This document shows, in pieces, positions 36,293-44,405 of a stretch of DNA of 64,000 bases (position 1 is the first letter of the stretch; each line of letters starts with the position of its first letter). The stretch lies in contig NZ_CP083746.1 in NCBI RefSeq assembly GCF_020151015.1, forward strand, positions 4,245,001-4,309,000. Direction: 5' to 3'. The notes under the pieces are model-generated. The model saw nothing but the letters and a program-made list of their open reading frames with translations, made no database searches and was not told where the DNA came from. The DNA is from Pseudomonas sp. p1(2021b) (GTDB taxonomy: Bacteria; Pseudomonadota; Gammaproteobacteria; Pseudomonadales; Pseudomonadaceae). The position numbers and the translations under genes were made by a program.

Positions 36293-38182
36293 TTAGAAGT
36301 TCACGCCAAAGCTGAGGGCGATGAAGTCACGGTCGTCCACGGTGGTGTACTTGCCGTCGAAGAAGTTGGTGTACGACAGGCTCGCCGTATAGGTGTTCTG
36401 GTACTCGGCATCCAGGCCCAGGCTGATCGCCTTGCGGCCTTCCTCGAAGTTGCCCCCTGGGCCGGGCGAGTAGCCCGAGACGTCATGGGACCAGGCCACG
36501 TTGGGCTTGAGGTTGACCCCGGCGAAGACGTCGTTGTAGTCCCAGATGGCGCGGGCGCGATACCCCCAGGAGGTGGTGGTCGCGTAGCCGTCGTTCTCGC
36601 ACTTGCGGCTGAGGTTGGCGGTCGAGGTATCCAGGCCCGAGTTGCCCAGGGTGCTGCCATTGAGCAGCTCGCAGGTGTTGAACGGGCCGGTGGCCGGCAG
36701 CGGGCCAGGCCCATAGACCGGGTCGCGGCCATAGCGGGCCTTGCTCGAGCTTTCCAGGCCGCCGATATGGGTCACGCCGATTTCACCCACAACGGTCAGG
36801 CGGCTGGCGCCCATCACTTGATCGAAGAAGTGCGTGAAGGTGGTCTGGAACTGGGTGATTTCCTTGCGCCGGTAGCCATGCAGGTCCTGGCCCGGGGTGC
36901 CGGTGAGCACCGAGGCGTTGCTGTACGGTGGCACCCCGATCGGGCCCACGCCAGCGAACAGGATGTCGGTGGTGTTCAGCTGCACCGGAGCGTTGGGCCG
37001 GTAGCTCAGTTCGCCGCTCCAGGCCGTACCGGTCGGCAGCGTGGTCGAGAAGCTCAGGCCGTACAAGCGGATGTCTTCGGGGTATTCGATGAAGTATTCC
37101 GAGTTGCCGGCGACGATCAGCGGTGCAAGACCGGCGAACGGGCCACCCAGCAAGGCGCGCGCGCGGTCGTAGGTCGCCTGGGATGCACCGCTGGCACTGA
37201 AGATCGGCGCGCGGCTGTGGTAGTTCATGAAGTAGGCGCCGAACTCGGTATCCAGCGGTTCGAACATGTAGCGGAACGCGACGCCGAACTGGCCGCTGTC
37301 ACGGGCGTCGCGGTCAGCGCCACGGCGCACCAGCACGCCTTCTTCGTTGATGTCCACGCCCTGGCTGTTGAGGAACGGCACCGCGGTAGGGATCGCCCGG
37401 CTGCTGGCCAGCACACGCAGGTTGTCGGTGCAGCCGTCGGCCACGATGTCCGGCTGGGAGAAGAAGGTGCCGCAGTTGTCGACGACGGTCTGGTCCCACT
37501 CGATCTGGTAGAAGGCCTCGGCCGACAGGTTGTCGGTCAGGCTCTGGGACACATAGAACATGTTGACCGGAATCAGGCCTTCCTTGATTTCCGCGCCTGG
37601 GCGGCGAAACGCCGCCACGTCGATCGGGTTGACCGCGTTGATGCCGCCGCCGATGAAGGTACTTTCGCCCCAGCTGACCACCTGCTTGCCCAGGCGAACC
37701 GTACCTGGCAGGTCGGCGATGCTGTAGTTGTGGTAGACGAACGCATCGAGCAGCTCGGCGCCGGACGACTTGGCGCCTTCCTTGCGGTTGGAGTCGCTGA
37801 TGTCCTTGAACTGGCGATGTTCGTCCTTGAGTTCGAAGTCGTACCAGTACTTGCCCCGTACGAACACGCCGGTGTCGCCGTACTTGAGCTCCAGGTCATG
37901 GATACCCTTGAAGATCTTCGAGAAGGTCTCGCCCTTCTTGAAGTTCAGGTGGCCATCGTCGGAGGTCTGGGACAGGCCCTTGCCGCCGTTGTTGGCACCG
38001 ATCAGGTTCTTGTTCGGGTTGGCCGTCGACCAGCTGGCACCGATGGAGAGCGACGAATCGAACTGGCCTTCGATCTCACCGATATTGAAACTGACACCGA
38101 ACGCGGGACTTGCGAGCGTGGAAGCGAGGCTGACGGCCAGGGGCAGCTTGGCCCGGCGCCAGAACAGGTTTGCAGATGTCAT
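36293..38182 (-). CDS. DUF1302 outer-membrane protein
   Basis: A 629-residue protein. Its signal peptide (about 1-30, ending SPAFGVS) is followed by a beta-barrel-like DUF1302 domain opening FNIGEIEGQFDSSLSIGASW and ending in aromatic SFGVNF, the usual last strand of outer-membrane barrels ending in Phe. It is probably a porin-like channel for hydrophobic compounds, paired with DUF1329. I chose the ATG at 38182 for GGAG eight bases upstream and because the signal peptide begins there; the frame continues upstream without similarity. Confidence 0.93.
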   Translation of the reverse strand: MTSANLFWRRAKLPLAVSLASTLASPAFGVSFNIGEIEGQFDSSLSIGASWSTANPNKNLIGANNGGKGLSQTSDDGHLNFKKGETFSKIFKGIHDLELKYGDTGVFVRGKYWYDFELKDEHRQFKDISDSNRKEGAKSSGAELLDAFVYHNYSIADLPGTVRLGKQVVSWGESTFIGGGINAVNPIDVAAFRRPGAEIKEGLIPVNMFYVSQSLTDNLSAEAFYQIEWDQTVVDNCGTFFSQPDIVADGCTDNLRVLASSRAIPTAVPFLNSQGVDINEEGVLVRRGADRDARDSGQFGVAFRYMFEPLDTEFGAYFMNYHSRAPIFSASGASQATYDRARALLGGPFAGLAPLIVAGNSEYFIEYPEDIRLYGLSFSTTLPTGTAWSGELSYRPNAPVQLNTTDILFAGVGPIGVPPYSNASVLTGTPGQDLHGYRRKEITQFQTTFTHFFDQVMGASRLTVVGEIGVTHIGGLESSSKARYGRDPVYGPGPLPATGPFNTCELLNGSTLGNSGLDTSTANLSRKCENDGYATTTSWGYRARAIWDYNDVFAGVNLKPNVAWSHDVSGYSPGPGGNFEEGRKAISLGLDAEYQNTYTASLSYTNFFDGKYTTVDDRDFIALSFGVNF

Positions 38183-38494
38183 CGACGCTACTCCATGTAC
38201 TTTATTGTTATGGCAGTGAGTCCTTCCAGAAACGGCCCGGGCGACCGGTGTGCAGGCTTTCGCCCACGGCGCTGCGACTTGCACGCAGCGCCCTCCCCCA
38301 TTCCTGAAAATCCCCTGGCCCCGACTATAGCCAGCAGGCACAGGTGCTTGATCCCTCTAAAGTGTGATTTGACTGCACCCGCTGCAATGGCGGCCCGCAG
38401 GCCACGGCAAGCATGGCGCAATTCCTGCGTTTTACAAGCCGCCAGCCGCTCTGCAATGCGGGTCGCGTGGCAGTGCACGCGACCGGCACGTTTG
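38183..38494. other. Gap between DUF1302 and the acyl-CoA ligase
   Basis: About 310 bases with no gene. A 9-base-stem hairpin (GGTCGCGTG-GCAGTG-CACGCGACC, 38461-38484) lies just past the ligase stop and may act as its transcript end, although no T-run follows. A minus-strand TATAGT-like -10 at about 38326-38331 could belong to the DUF1302-DUF1329 operon. I see nothing more. Confidence 0.5.
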
Positions 38495-40177
38495 TTAGAG
38501 GGTCGACAGGAAGGTGCTGTTGCTGGCCTGCCATTGGAGGATGTCCTGGCGGATGCGCTTCTTGTCGAGCTTGCCGACACTGGTCTTGGGAACTTCGGTA
38601 ACAACGGCGATCTGGCTGGGGATCGCCCACTTGTTGATATGGCCCTGCTCGACGAACGGCTTGAGGTGCTCCTTGAGCGCCTTGGCGTCGATCGCCTGGC
38701 CTTCGCGCAGTACCAGCAAGGCGAACGGCCGCTCGCCCCATTGCGGGTCGGCGATGCCGACCACCGCCACCTCACGGACCGCCGGGTGCCGGCTGATCAG
38801 GTCTTCCAGGTCCAGCGAAGAAATCCATTCACCACCGGTCTTGATCACATCCTTGATGCGGTCGCGGATATCGATGTAGCCCATGCCGTCGAGGGTGGCG
38901 ACATCGCCGGTATGCAGCCAGCCCCCGGCCCAGAGCTCCTCGCTCTTTTGCGCTTCCTTGAAATAGCCCATGGTCAGCCACGGGGCACGCAACACCAGCT
39001 CACCCTGGGTTTCCCCGTCGGCGGGCAGGAAGTTGCCCTCGCCGTCGACGATCGCCGCCTCCACCAACGGGACCGGCACGCCGGCCTTGATCCGGTAGGA
39101 AATGCGCTCGTTCTCGCTACCCGCCTGCAGTTCGTCGTTCAGGTGCGCGCAGGAGATCAGCGGGCAAGTCTCGGACATGCCGTACGCCGCGGTGAGCTGG
39201 ATGCCCCGGGCCAGGGCCGCCTCGTACAGCGCGCGGTTCAGCGCACTGCCGCCGATGATGATCTTCCAGCCGCCGAAGTGTTCACCCTGGCCGGTTGGGC
39301 AGTTGAGCAGCATCTGCAGGATGGTCGGCACGCAGTGGGAGAAGGTGACTTTTTCCTCGCGCCACAGCTTGAGCAGCATGTCCGGCTCGTAGCGCCCCGG
39401 GTAGACCTGCTTGAGGCCGAGCATGGTGGCGGCGTAGGGAATGCCCCAGGCATGCACGTGGAACATTGGGGTGATGGGCATGTACACGTCATTGCTGCCC
39501 AGCAGGCGCACGCTGTCGATGCTGCCGGTCACCGACGCTTCGGCCAGGGTGTGCAGCACCAGTTGGCGGTGGGTGAAGTACACACCCTTGGGGTTGCCGG
39601 TGGTGCCGGTGGTGTAGAAGGTGGTGGCCACCGAATGCTCGTCGAAGTCGGGGAAGTCGTAGTGCGGGCTGGCGGCGGCCAGCAGTTGCTCGTACTCGCC
39701 GACCAGGTTGGGCAGGTCGGCGTGCTTGTCGGGGCCATCGGTCAGCAGCAGGGTCTTGTCCACCGTGGTCAATTGGTCGGCAATGGCCTGGTAGAGCCCG
39801 ACGAAGTCGCTGTTGACCAGCACGAAGCGGTCCTCGGCATGGTTCATGGTGTAGAGGATCTGCTCCGGCGACAGGCGCACGTTGATGGTATGCACCACCG
39901 CGCCGATCATCGGGATGGCGAACATGCATTCGAGGTACCGGTGGCTGTCCCAGTCCATCACCGCCACGGTGTCGCCGGCCTTGACCCCGGCCTCGGTCAG
40001 CACGTTGGCCAGGCGTGCGATGCGCTCGACCAGTTGGGGGTAGGTCAGGCGCAACTGGTCGCGATAGACGATCTCGCGGGTCTTTTCGTAGCGCCCGCCG
40101 GACATCAGCAGGCGCTTGATCAGCAAGGGGAAGGTATAGGCGCCCTCGGTGGGCTGGATGATACGCGTCTGCAACAT
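38495..40177 (-). CDS. Medium/long-chain acyl-CoA ligase (AMP-forming)
   Basis: A 560-residue adenylate-forming enzyme. The P-loop signature YTTGTTGNPKGV lies near residues 191-202. TAAYGMSETCPLI, GWLHTGDVATLDGMGYIDIRDR and the C-terminal catalytic lysine region (TSVGKLDKKRIRQD) follow in order. It activates carboxylic acids, probably fatty acids of medium or greater length, to CoA thioesters; chain length is not readable. The ATG follows AAAAGGGATACCC. It lies upstream of the DUF1302-DUF1329 pair on the same strand, with a 312-base gap, so operon membership is uncertain. Confidence 0.92.
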   Translation of the reverse strand: MLQTRIIQPTEGAYTFPLLIKRLLMSGGRYEKTREIVYRDQLRLTYPQLVERIARLANVLTEAGVKAGDTVAVMDWDSHRYLECMFAIPMIGAVVHTINVRLSPEQILYTMNHAEDRFVLVNSDFVGLYQAIADQLTTVDKTLLLTDGPDKHADLPNLVGEYEQLLAAASPHYDFPDFDEHSVATTFYTTGTTGNPKGVYFTHRQLVLHTLAEASVTGSIDSVRLLGSNDVYMPITPMFHVHAWGIPYAATMLGLKQVYPGRYEPDMLLKLWREEKVTFSHCVPTILQMLLNCPTGQGEHFGGWKIIIGGSALNRALYEAALARGIQLTAAYGMSETCPLISCAHLNDELQAGSENERISYRIKAGVPVPLVEAAIVDGEGNFLPADGETQGELVLRAPWLTMGYFKEAQKSEELWAGGWLHTGDVATLDGMGYIDIRDRIKDVIKTGGEWISSLDLEDLISRHPAVREVAVVGIADPQWGERPFALLVLREGQAIDAKALKEHLKPFVEQGHINKWAIPSQIAVVTEVPKTSVGKLDKKRIRQDILQWQASNSTFLSTL

Positions 40178-40365
40178 GGGTATCCCTTTTCTGCAATGCG
40201 GGCCGGAGAAGTCTGGCCGTTACTGTAGAACGCTGCTGCATCGGTCAAATCAGCCGAAGGAATGATTTGCCGGGCGCAAGGTATGAGTGGCCAGGTGCCG
40301 TGCGCTTGACACATCGCCTGCCCGCCGTCAGGTTGATAAACCTTGTGGGAGACAGCACAGCCCTT

Positions 40366-40446
40366 CTTGTGGAGGCGGGCTTGTCCCGCGATTGCCGCCT
40401 GGCAAGGGCTTCGCCCTTGATCGCGGGACAAGCCCGCTCCTACAAG
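40366..40446. repeat. Inverted REP pair upstream of hprA
   Basis: CTTGTGGAGGCGGGCTTGTC... (40366-40392) and its inverted partner (40420-40446) flank a small GGCAAGGGC..GCCCTTG hairpin. The pair fills most of the 308-base gap 40178-40485 between the divergent acyl-CoA ligase and hprA genes, an uncommon place because both promoters must lie here. Confidence 0.9.
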
Positions 40447-40485
40447 GGTATGCGAAACCAGAACCTACCAGCCTCGGAGCCTGCC

Positions 40486-41451
40486 ATGCCCAGCCCGCGT
40501 CGCGCCGTATTCCTCGATCACCAGTCCCTGGACCTCGGCGATCTCGACCTCTCGCCCCTGCATGCGCAGTTCGACGAGCTTCAGCTGTATGCCTCGACCC
40601 GCCCGGACCAGGTCGCCGAACGCCTGCGGGACGCCACCGCGGTGATCAGCAACAAGGTGATGATCGATGCCGCGGCGATGGAGGCCAACCCGCAGCTGCA
40701 ATTGATCCTGGTCGCCGCCACCGGCACCAACAACGTCGACCTGGCCACCGCGCGCCTGCGTGGCGTCACGGTGTGCAATTGCCAAGGCTATGGCACGCCG
40801 TCGGTCGCCCAACACACCCTGGCCCTGCTGCTGGCACTGGCCACGCGCCTGTGCGACTACCGCCAGGCCGTCACCGACGGGCGCTGGGCCGCGGCCAGCC
40901 AGTTCTGTTTGCTGGATTTTCCCATCGTCGAACTACAGGGCAAGACCCTCGGCCTGCTCGGCCATGGCGAACTGGGCGGCGCGGTGGCACGCCTGGCCGA
41001 GGCCTTCGGCATGCGCGTGCTCAGCGGGCAGATTCCCGGCCGCCCGGCCCGCGCCGAACGCCTGCCGCTGGACGAGCTGCTGCCCCAGGTCGATGCGCTG
41101 ACCCTGCACTGCCCACTCAACGATCACACCCGCCACATGATCGGCGCCCGCGAACTGGCGCTGCTCAAGCCCGGCGCCCTGGTGGTCAACACCGCCCGCG
41201 GCGGGCTGATCGACGAGCAGGCCCTGGCCAATGCCCTGCGCAGCGGCCACCTGGGCGGTGCAGCCACCGACGTGCTGAGCGTCGAGCCACCGGTCAACGG
41301 CAACCCACTGCTGCAGGCGGACGTACCGCGCCTGATCGTCACACCCCACAGTGCCTGGGGCGCGGTGGAGTCGCGCCAGCGCATCGTCGGCCAATTGAGC
41401 GAGAACGCCCAGGCATTCTTCGCCGGCCAACCACGGCGTGTGGTCGGCTGA
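40486..41451 (+). CDS. hprA: Glycerate dehydrogenase / hydroxypyruvate reductase
   Basis: A 321-residue D-2-hydroxyacid dehydrogenase. The NAD(P)-binding LGLLGHGELGGAVARLAEAF is at about residues 152-171. The catalytic residues lie in NTARGGLIDEQAL (Arg), the glutamate in DVLSVEPP, and the histidine in TPHSAWGAVESRQR. It reduces hydroxypyruvate (or glyoxylate) to glycerate; D-glycerate oxidation is the other possible direction. The ATG at 40486 follows CGGAG, and the frame runs further upstream only through REP sequence. Confidence 0.92.
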   Translation: MPSPRRAVFLDHQSLDLGDLDLSPLHAQFDELQLYASTRPDQVAERLRDATAVISNKVMIDAAAMEANPQLQLILVAATGTNNVDLATARLRGVTVCNCQGYGTPSVAQHTLALLLALATRLCDYRQAVTDGRWAAASQFCLLDFPIVELQGKTLGLLGHGELGGAVARLAEAFGMRVLSGQIPGRPARAERLPLDELLPQVDALTLHCPLNDHTRHMIGARELALLKPGALVVNTARGGLIDEQALANALRSGHLGGAATDVLSVEPPVNGNPLLQADVPRLIVTPHSAWGAVESRQRIVGQLSENAQAFFAGQPRRVVG

Positions 41452-41499
41452 AGCCAGGGCCTCTGGTACACTGCGCCACTTTTTCAGGAGACGCCGTCC

Positions 41500-42498
41500 A
41501 TGGACCCGCGCAGTGAAGTGTTGCTTCGTCAGGCCGAACTGTTCCAAGGCCCGTTGCTGCTTGCCGGGCTCCCTGCCGATGACCTGCTCGGCCAATTGCC
41601 GGGTGCCCGCGGCTGGTCCTGGCATGCCGGCGACCAAGCGCTGCTCGACAGCCGTTTCGCAGGCCGCAGCCATTATGGCGTCGAGGTGCCGGACGTCGCG
41701 TTCGAGGCCGCCGTGCTGTTCCTGCCCAAGTCCCGCGAGCTGGCCGCCTATCTGCTCAACGCCCTGGCCTCGCGCCTGGCCGGCCGCGAGCTGTACCTGG
41801 TAGGCGAGAAGCGCGGCGGCATCGAAGGCGCGGCCAAGCAGCTGCAGGCCTTCGGCAAGCCACGCAAGCTCGACAGCGCCCGGCATTGCCAGCTGTGGCA
41901 GGTGACCGTGGATAACGCGCCGCAAGCCAAACCGCTGGAAAGCCTGGCCGAGCGCTTCGAGTTGCCGCTCGCCGACGGCCCGCTGCAAGTGGTCAGCCTG
42001 CCCGGTGTGTTCAGCCATGGCCGACTGGACCGCGGCACTGCCCTGTTGCTGCAGCACCTGGACAACCTGCCGGTCGGCCACGTGCTGGACTTCGGCTGCG
42101 GCGCCGGAGTGCTGGGCGCAACGGTCAAACGCCGTTACCCACAGAGCCAGGTCACCCTGCTTGACGTGGATGCCTTCGCAGTGGCCAGCAGCCGCCTGAC
42201 CCTGGCGGCCAACGGCCTGGACGCCGAGGTGATCAGCGGCGATGGCATCGATGCCGCGCCCACCGGGCTGGCCCTGATCCTGAGCAATCCGCCGTTCCAT
42301 ACCGGCGTGCACACCAATTACCAGGCATCGGAAAACTTGCTGCGAAAATCAGGCGAGCACCTGCAAAAAGGCGGCGAAATGCGTCTTGTCGCCAACAGCT
42401 TCCTGCGCTACCAGCCACTGATCGAAGGGGCCCTGGGCAACTGCCGGACCTGCGCCGAGGCGGACGGTTTCCGTATCTACCAGGCAACACGCGATTAA
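41500..42498 (+). CDS. rsmC: 16S rRNA (guanine-1207-N2) methyltransferase RsmC
   Basis: A 332-residue duplicated class I methyltransferase. The N-terminal degenerate domain (1-170) is followed by the active domain with the AdoMet motif [15 protein letters not shown] near residue 195 and the N2-guanine motif SNPPFHTG near 265. RsmC methylates G1207 of 16S rRNA. It follows hprA by about 50 bases and might be co-transcribed. The downstream Mn riboswitch starts a separate unit. Confidence 0.93.
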   Translation: MDPRSEVLLRQAELFQGPLLLAGLPADDLLGQLPGARGWSWHAGDQALLDSRFAGRSHYGVEVPDVAFEAAVLFLPKSRELAAYLLNALASRLAGRELYLVGEKRGGIEGAAKQLQAFGKPRKLDSARHCQLWQVTVDNAPQAKPLESLAERFELPLADGPLQVVSLPGVFSHGRLDRGTALLLQHLDNLPVGHVLDFGCGAGVLGATVKRRYPQSQVTLLDVDAFAVASSRLTLAANGLDAEVISGDGIDAAPTGLALILSNPPFHTGVHTNYQASENLLRKSGEHLQKGGEMRLVANSFLRYQPLIEGALGNCRTCAEADGFRIYQATRD

Positions 42499-42532
42499 AA
42501 ACAGGGCTTGCCGAAACCCGTACTACTAGGCA

Positions 42533-42758
42533 GAATCCGCACCGTCCTAGGGGAGTAGTCTCCCGCGAGCGCCCAGCTCGCCTGGCACGCGTCAACACAC
42601 TTGGCCCACAGGCCATGGCGCGTGCGACCCAAGCTCCATAGAGAGCGATCCGCACCGCCGGATCACGGGTTTGACAAGACCTATGACACGCACACCTTAC
42701 CCGGGGCGGGGAGGTCGTACGTGTCATAGCCGTGTCGGCCCGCCCCGTAGGAATCCTG
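42533..42758 (+). promoter_or_regulatory. yybP-ykoY (manganese) riboswitch leader
   Basis: The leader contains the yybP-ykoY hallmarks: GGGGAGTAG at about 42551-42559, GTCAACACACTTGG at about 42589-42602, and the 3' element TTGACAAGACCTATGACA at 42671-42688. Beyond the aptamer, CTATGACACG (42681-42690) can pair with CGTGTCATAG (42720-42729). CGGGGCGGG (42702-42710) can pair with CCCGCCCCG (42739-42747), which ends one base before the AGGA ribosome site. These two stems interleave, so only one can form. The gene controlled is a UPF0016/TMEM165 family transporter, a known target class of this Mn2+-sensing riboswitch. Motif recognition is by eye; a covariance-model search would settle it. Confidence 0.88.
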
Positions 42759-43343
42759 ATGCTGGAATCGTTGCTCGTCCCCACCGCCATCGTTGCCCTC
42801 GCCGAGATCGGCGACAAGACGCAATTGCTCGCACTCATCCTCGCCGCCCGTTTCCGCAAGCCTTGGCCGATCATCGCCGGCATCATCGCCGCCACCCTGG
42901 CCAACCATGCCGCCGCCGGTGCCGTAGGCGCCTGGGTCAGTAGTTTCTTCAGCGACACGGTATTGCACTGGATCCTGGCTGCGAGCTTCGCCGCCACAGC
43001 CTTGTGGACCCTGGTACCGGACAAGATGGACGATGATGAGAACAGCGCCGCACGCCGCTTCGGCCCGTTCGTCACGACCTTGATCGCGTTCTTCCTGGCC
43101 GAGATCGGTGACAAGACCCAGGTGGCCACGGTCATGCTGGCGGCCCAGTATCCTCACCTGATCATGGTCATCATCGGCACCACCCTGGGCATGCTGATCG
43201 CCAACGTGCCGGTGGTATTGGCGGGTAACTTCGCGGCGGAAAAACTGCCGCTGACCCTGATTCGTCGCCTGGCAGCGACGGCGTTCTTCGTGCTGGCCAT
43301 CGTCGCGGTGTATTCGGCGATGAAGGCCAGCGGTTGGGTCTGA
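42759..43343 (+). CDS. UPF0016/TMEM165-GDT1 family manganese exporter
   Basis: A 194-residue inner-membrane protein with six hydrophobic segments in two homologous halves. Each half has the family motif E-x-G-D-K-T: ALAEIGDKTQLLAL near the N-terminus and FLAEIGDKTQVATVML at about residue 115. Bacterial members export Mn2+ (MneA/MntX-like), and some move Ca2+. The preceding Mn riboswitch supports manganese. The ATG at 42759 follows AGGAATCCTG; an ATG-less extension upstream lies in the riboswitch. Confidence 0.93.
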   Translation: MLESLLVPTAIVALAEIGDKTQLLALILAARFRKPWPIIAGIIAATLANHAAAGAVGAWVSSFFSDTVLHWILAASFAATALWTLVPDKMDDDENSAARRFGPFVTTLIAFFLAEIGDKTQVATVMLAAQYPHLIMVIIGTTLGMLIANVPVVLAGNFAAEKLPLTLIRRLAATAFFVLAIVAVYSAMKASGWV

Positions 43344-43348
43344 GACAG

Positions 43349-43425
43349 GGGGCGCTTTGCGCCCCTTTCGCGGCACAAGGCCGCTCCAGGATCTTGCGCA
43401 ACCCTGGAGCGGGCTTGTGCCGCGA
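43349..43425 (+). terminator. Terminator-like mini-hairpin plus inverted REP pair
   Basis: GGGGCGC-TTT-GCGCCCC-TTT (43349-43368) directly follows the Mn exporter gene and runs into TCGCGGCACAAGGCCGCTCCAGG (43368-43390), whose inverted partner is CCTGGAGCGGGCTTGTGCCGCGA (43403-43425). It separates convergent genes and probably serves both. Confidence 0.8.
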
Positions 43426-43438
43426 TGGGCTTCTTTGT

Positions 43439-44254
43439 TTACTTCCGAGCCGCCTCATACAGCGGCATCACCTTCGGAATCGCCGCCTGCAGCGAAGCGA
43501 TCCGGCTGCTGGATGCCGGGTGGGTGCTCATGAACTCGGGCGGCGCGCCGTTCGATGCCTGGTCCATCTTGTTCCACAAGGTGATCGCGGCATTCGGGTC
43601 GTAGCCGGCACGGGCCGCCAGTTCCAGGCCGATCAGATCAGCCTCGTTCTCGTTGGAACGGCTGTTGGGCAGGGTCATGGCGTAGTTGACCACGGTATCG
43701 GCCAGCGCCATGCCCCCCTGGCCCAGGCCGAACAGGGCTCCGGCGCCCTGGCGCGCCATTTCCACGCCATAGGCCTTGGACATCGCCTCGCGGCCATGCT
43801 CACGCAGGGCGTGGGCGATTTCATGGCCCAGCACCGCGGCGATCTCGGCATCGGTGAGCTTCAGTTTATCCATCAGGCCGGTATAGAAGATGATCTTGCC
43901 GCCTGGGCCGCAGTTGGCGTTGAGCTCATCGCTCTTGATCAGGTTGACCTCCCAGTTCCATTGCGCGGCATCGGGCCGGAACTTCGGCGCCTGGGCGATC
44001 AGGCGGTCGGCGATGGCCTGGATGCGCTTGGCCTTGGCGCTGGTCTTGTCCAGTTCACCCTTGGTCGACGCCTCGCTGAGGGTCTGCTGGTAGGACTGGG
44101 CATACATCTGGTTGACCTGGTCGGTCGAGAGCATGCTGAACATGTACTGCTGACGGTCCACACCCACGGCACCACCACTGGTGGTATTCACCGCCTGGCA
44201 ACCGGCCAGCAGGATACTGGTGCCCAGCAGGCTGGCAACGAATGATCTACGCAT
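43439..44254 (-). CDS. M48-family lipoprotein metalloprotease
   Basis: A 271-residue zinc protease with a lipoprotein signal (ILLAGC, Cys about residue 19), so it is anchored in the periplasm, probably at the outer membrane. The catalytic HEIAHAL motif is at about 143-149 and the third zinc ligand Glu lies in SNENEADLIGLELAARAGYD at about 195-215. It resembles LoiP/YggG-type quality-control proteases. The ATG follows GGGAGTGTTTTC. Confidence 0.93.
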   Translation of the reverse strand: MRRSFVASLLGTSILLAGCQAVNTTSGGAVGVDRQQYMFSMLSTDQVNQMYAQSYQQTLSEASTKGELDKTSAKAKRIQAIADRLIAQAPKFRPDAAQWNWEVNLIKSDELNANCGPGGKIIFYTGLMDKLKLTDAEIAAVLGHEIAHALREHGREAMSKAYGVEMARQGAGALFGLGQGGMALADTVVNYAMTLPNSRSNENEADLIGLELAARAGYDPNAAITLWNKMDQASNGAPPEFMSTHPASSSRIASLQAAIPKVMPLYEAARK

Positions 44255-44405
44255 GAAAACACTCCCTTTCTACATGCCGCGTATCCTAGGCCGAGTCGCC
44301 TGGCCTCGCCAGAGCCGCAGGGAAGATTTATCCGCGCCCCCTCATGCTTTGGTATTACCCCGCCGATAACCCGGGATAACGACCCTCCTGAGTGCGCGGT
44401 GCCCC

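Noticed and set aside
35024..40228. A 1734-codon open frame running antisense through DUF1329, DUF1302 and the acyl-CoA ligase genes.
   Set aside because: It has no ribosome site or recognisable domain and mirrors the codon bias of three well-supported genes on the other strand. Long antisense frames are expected at this GC content.
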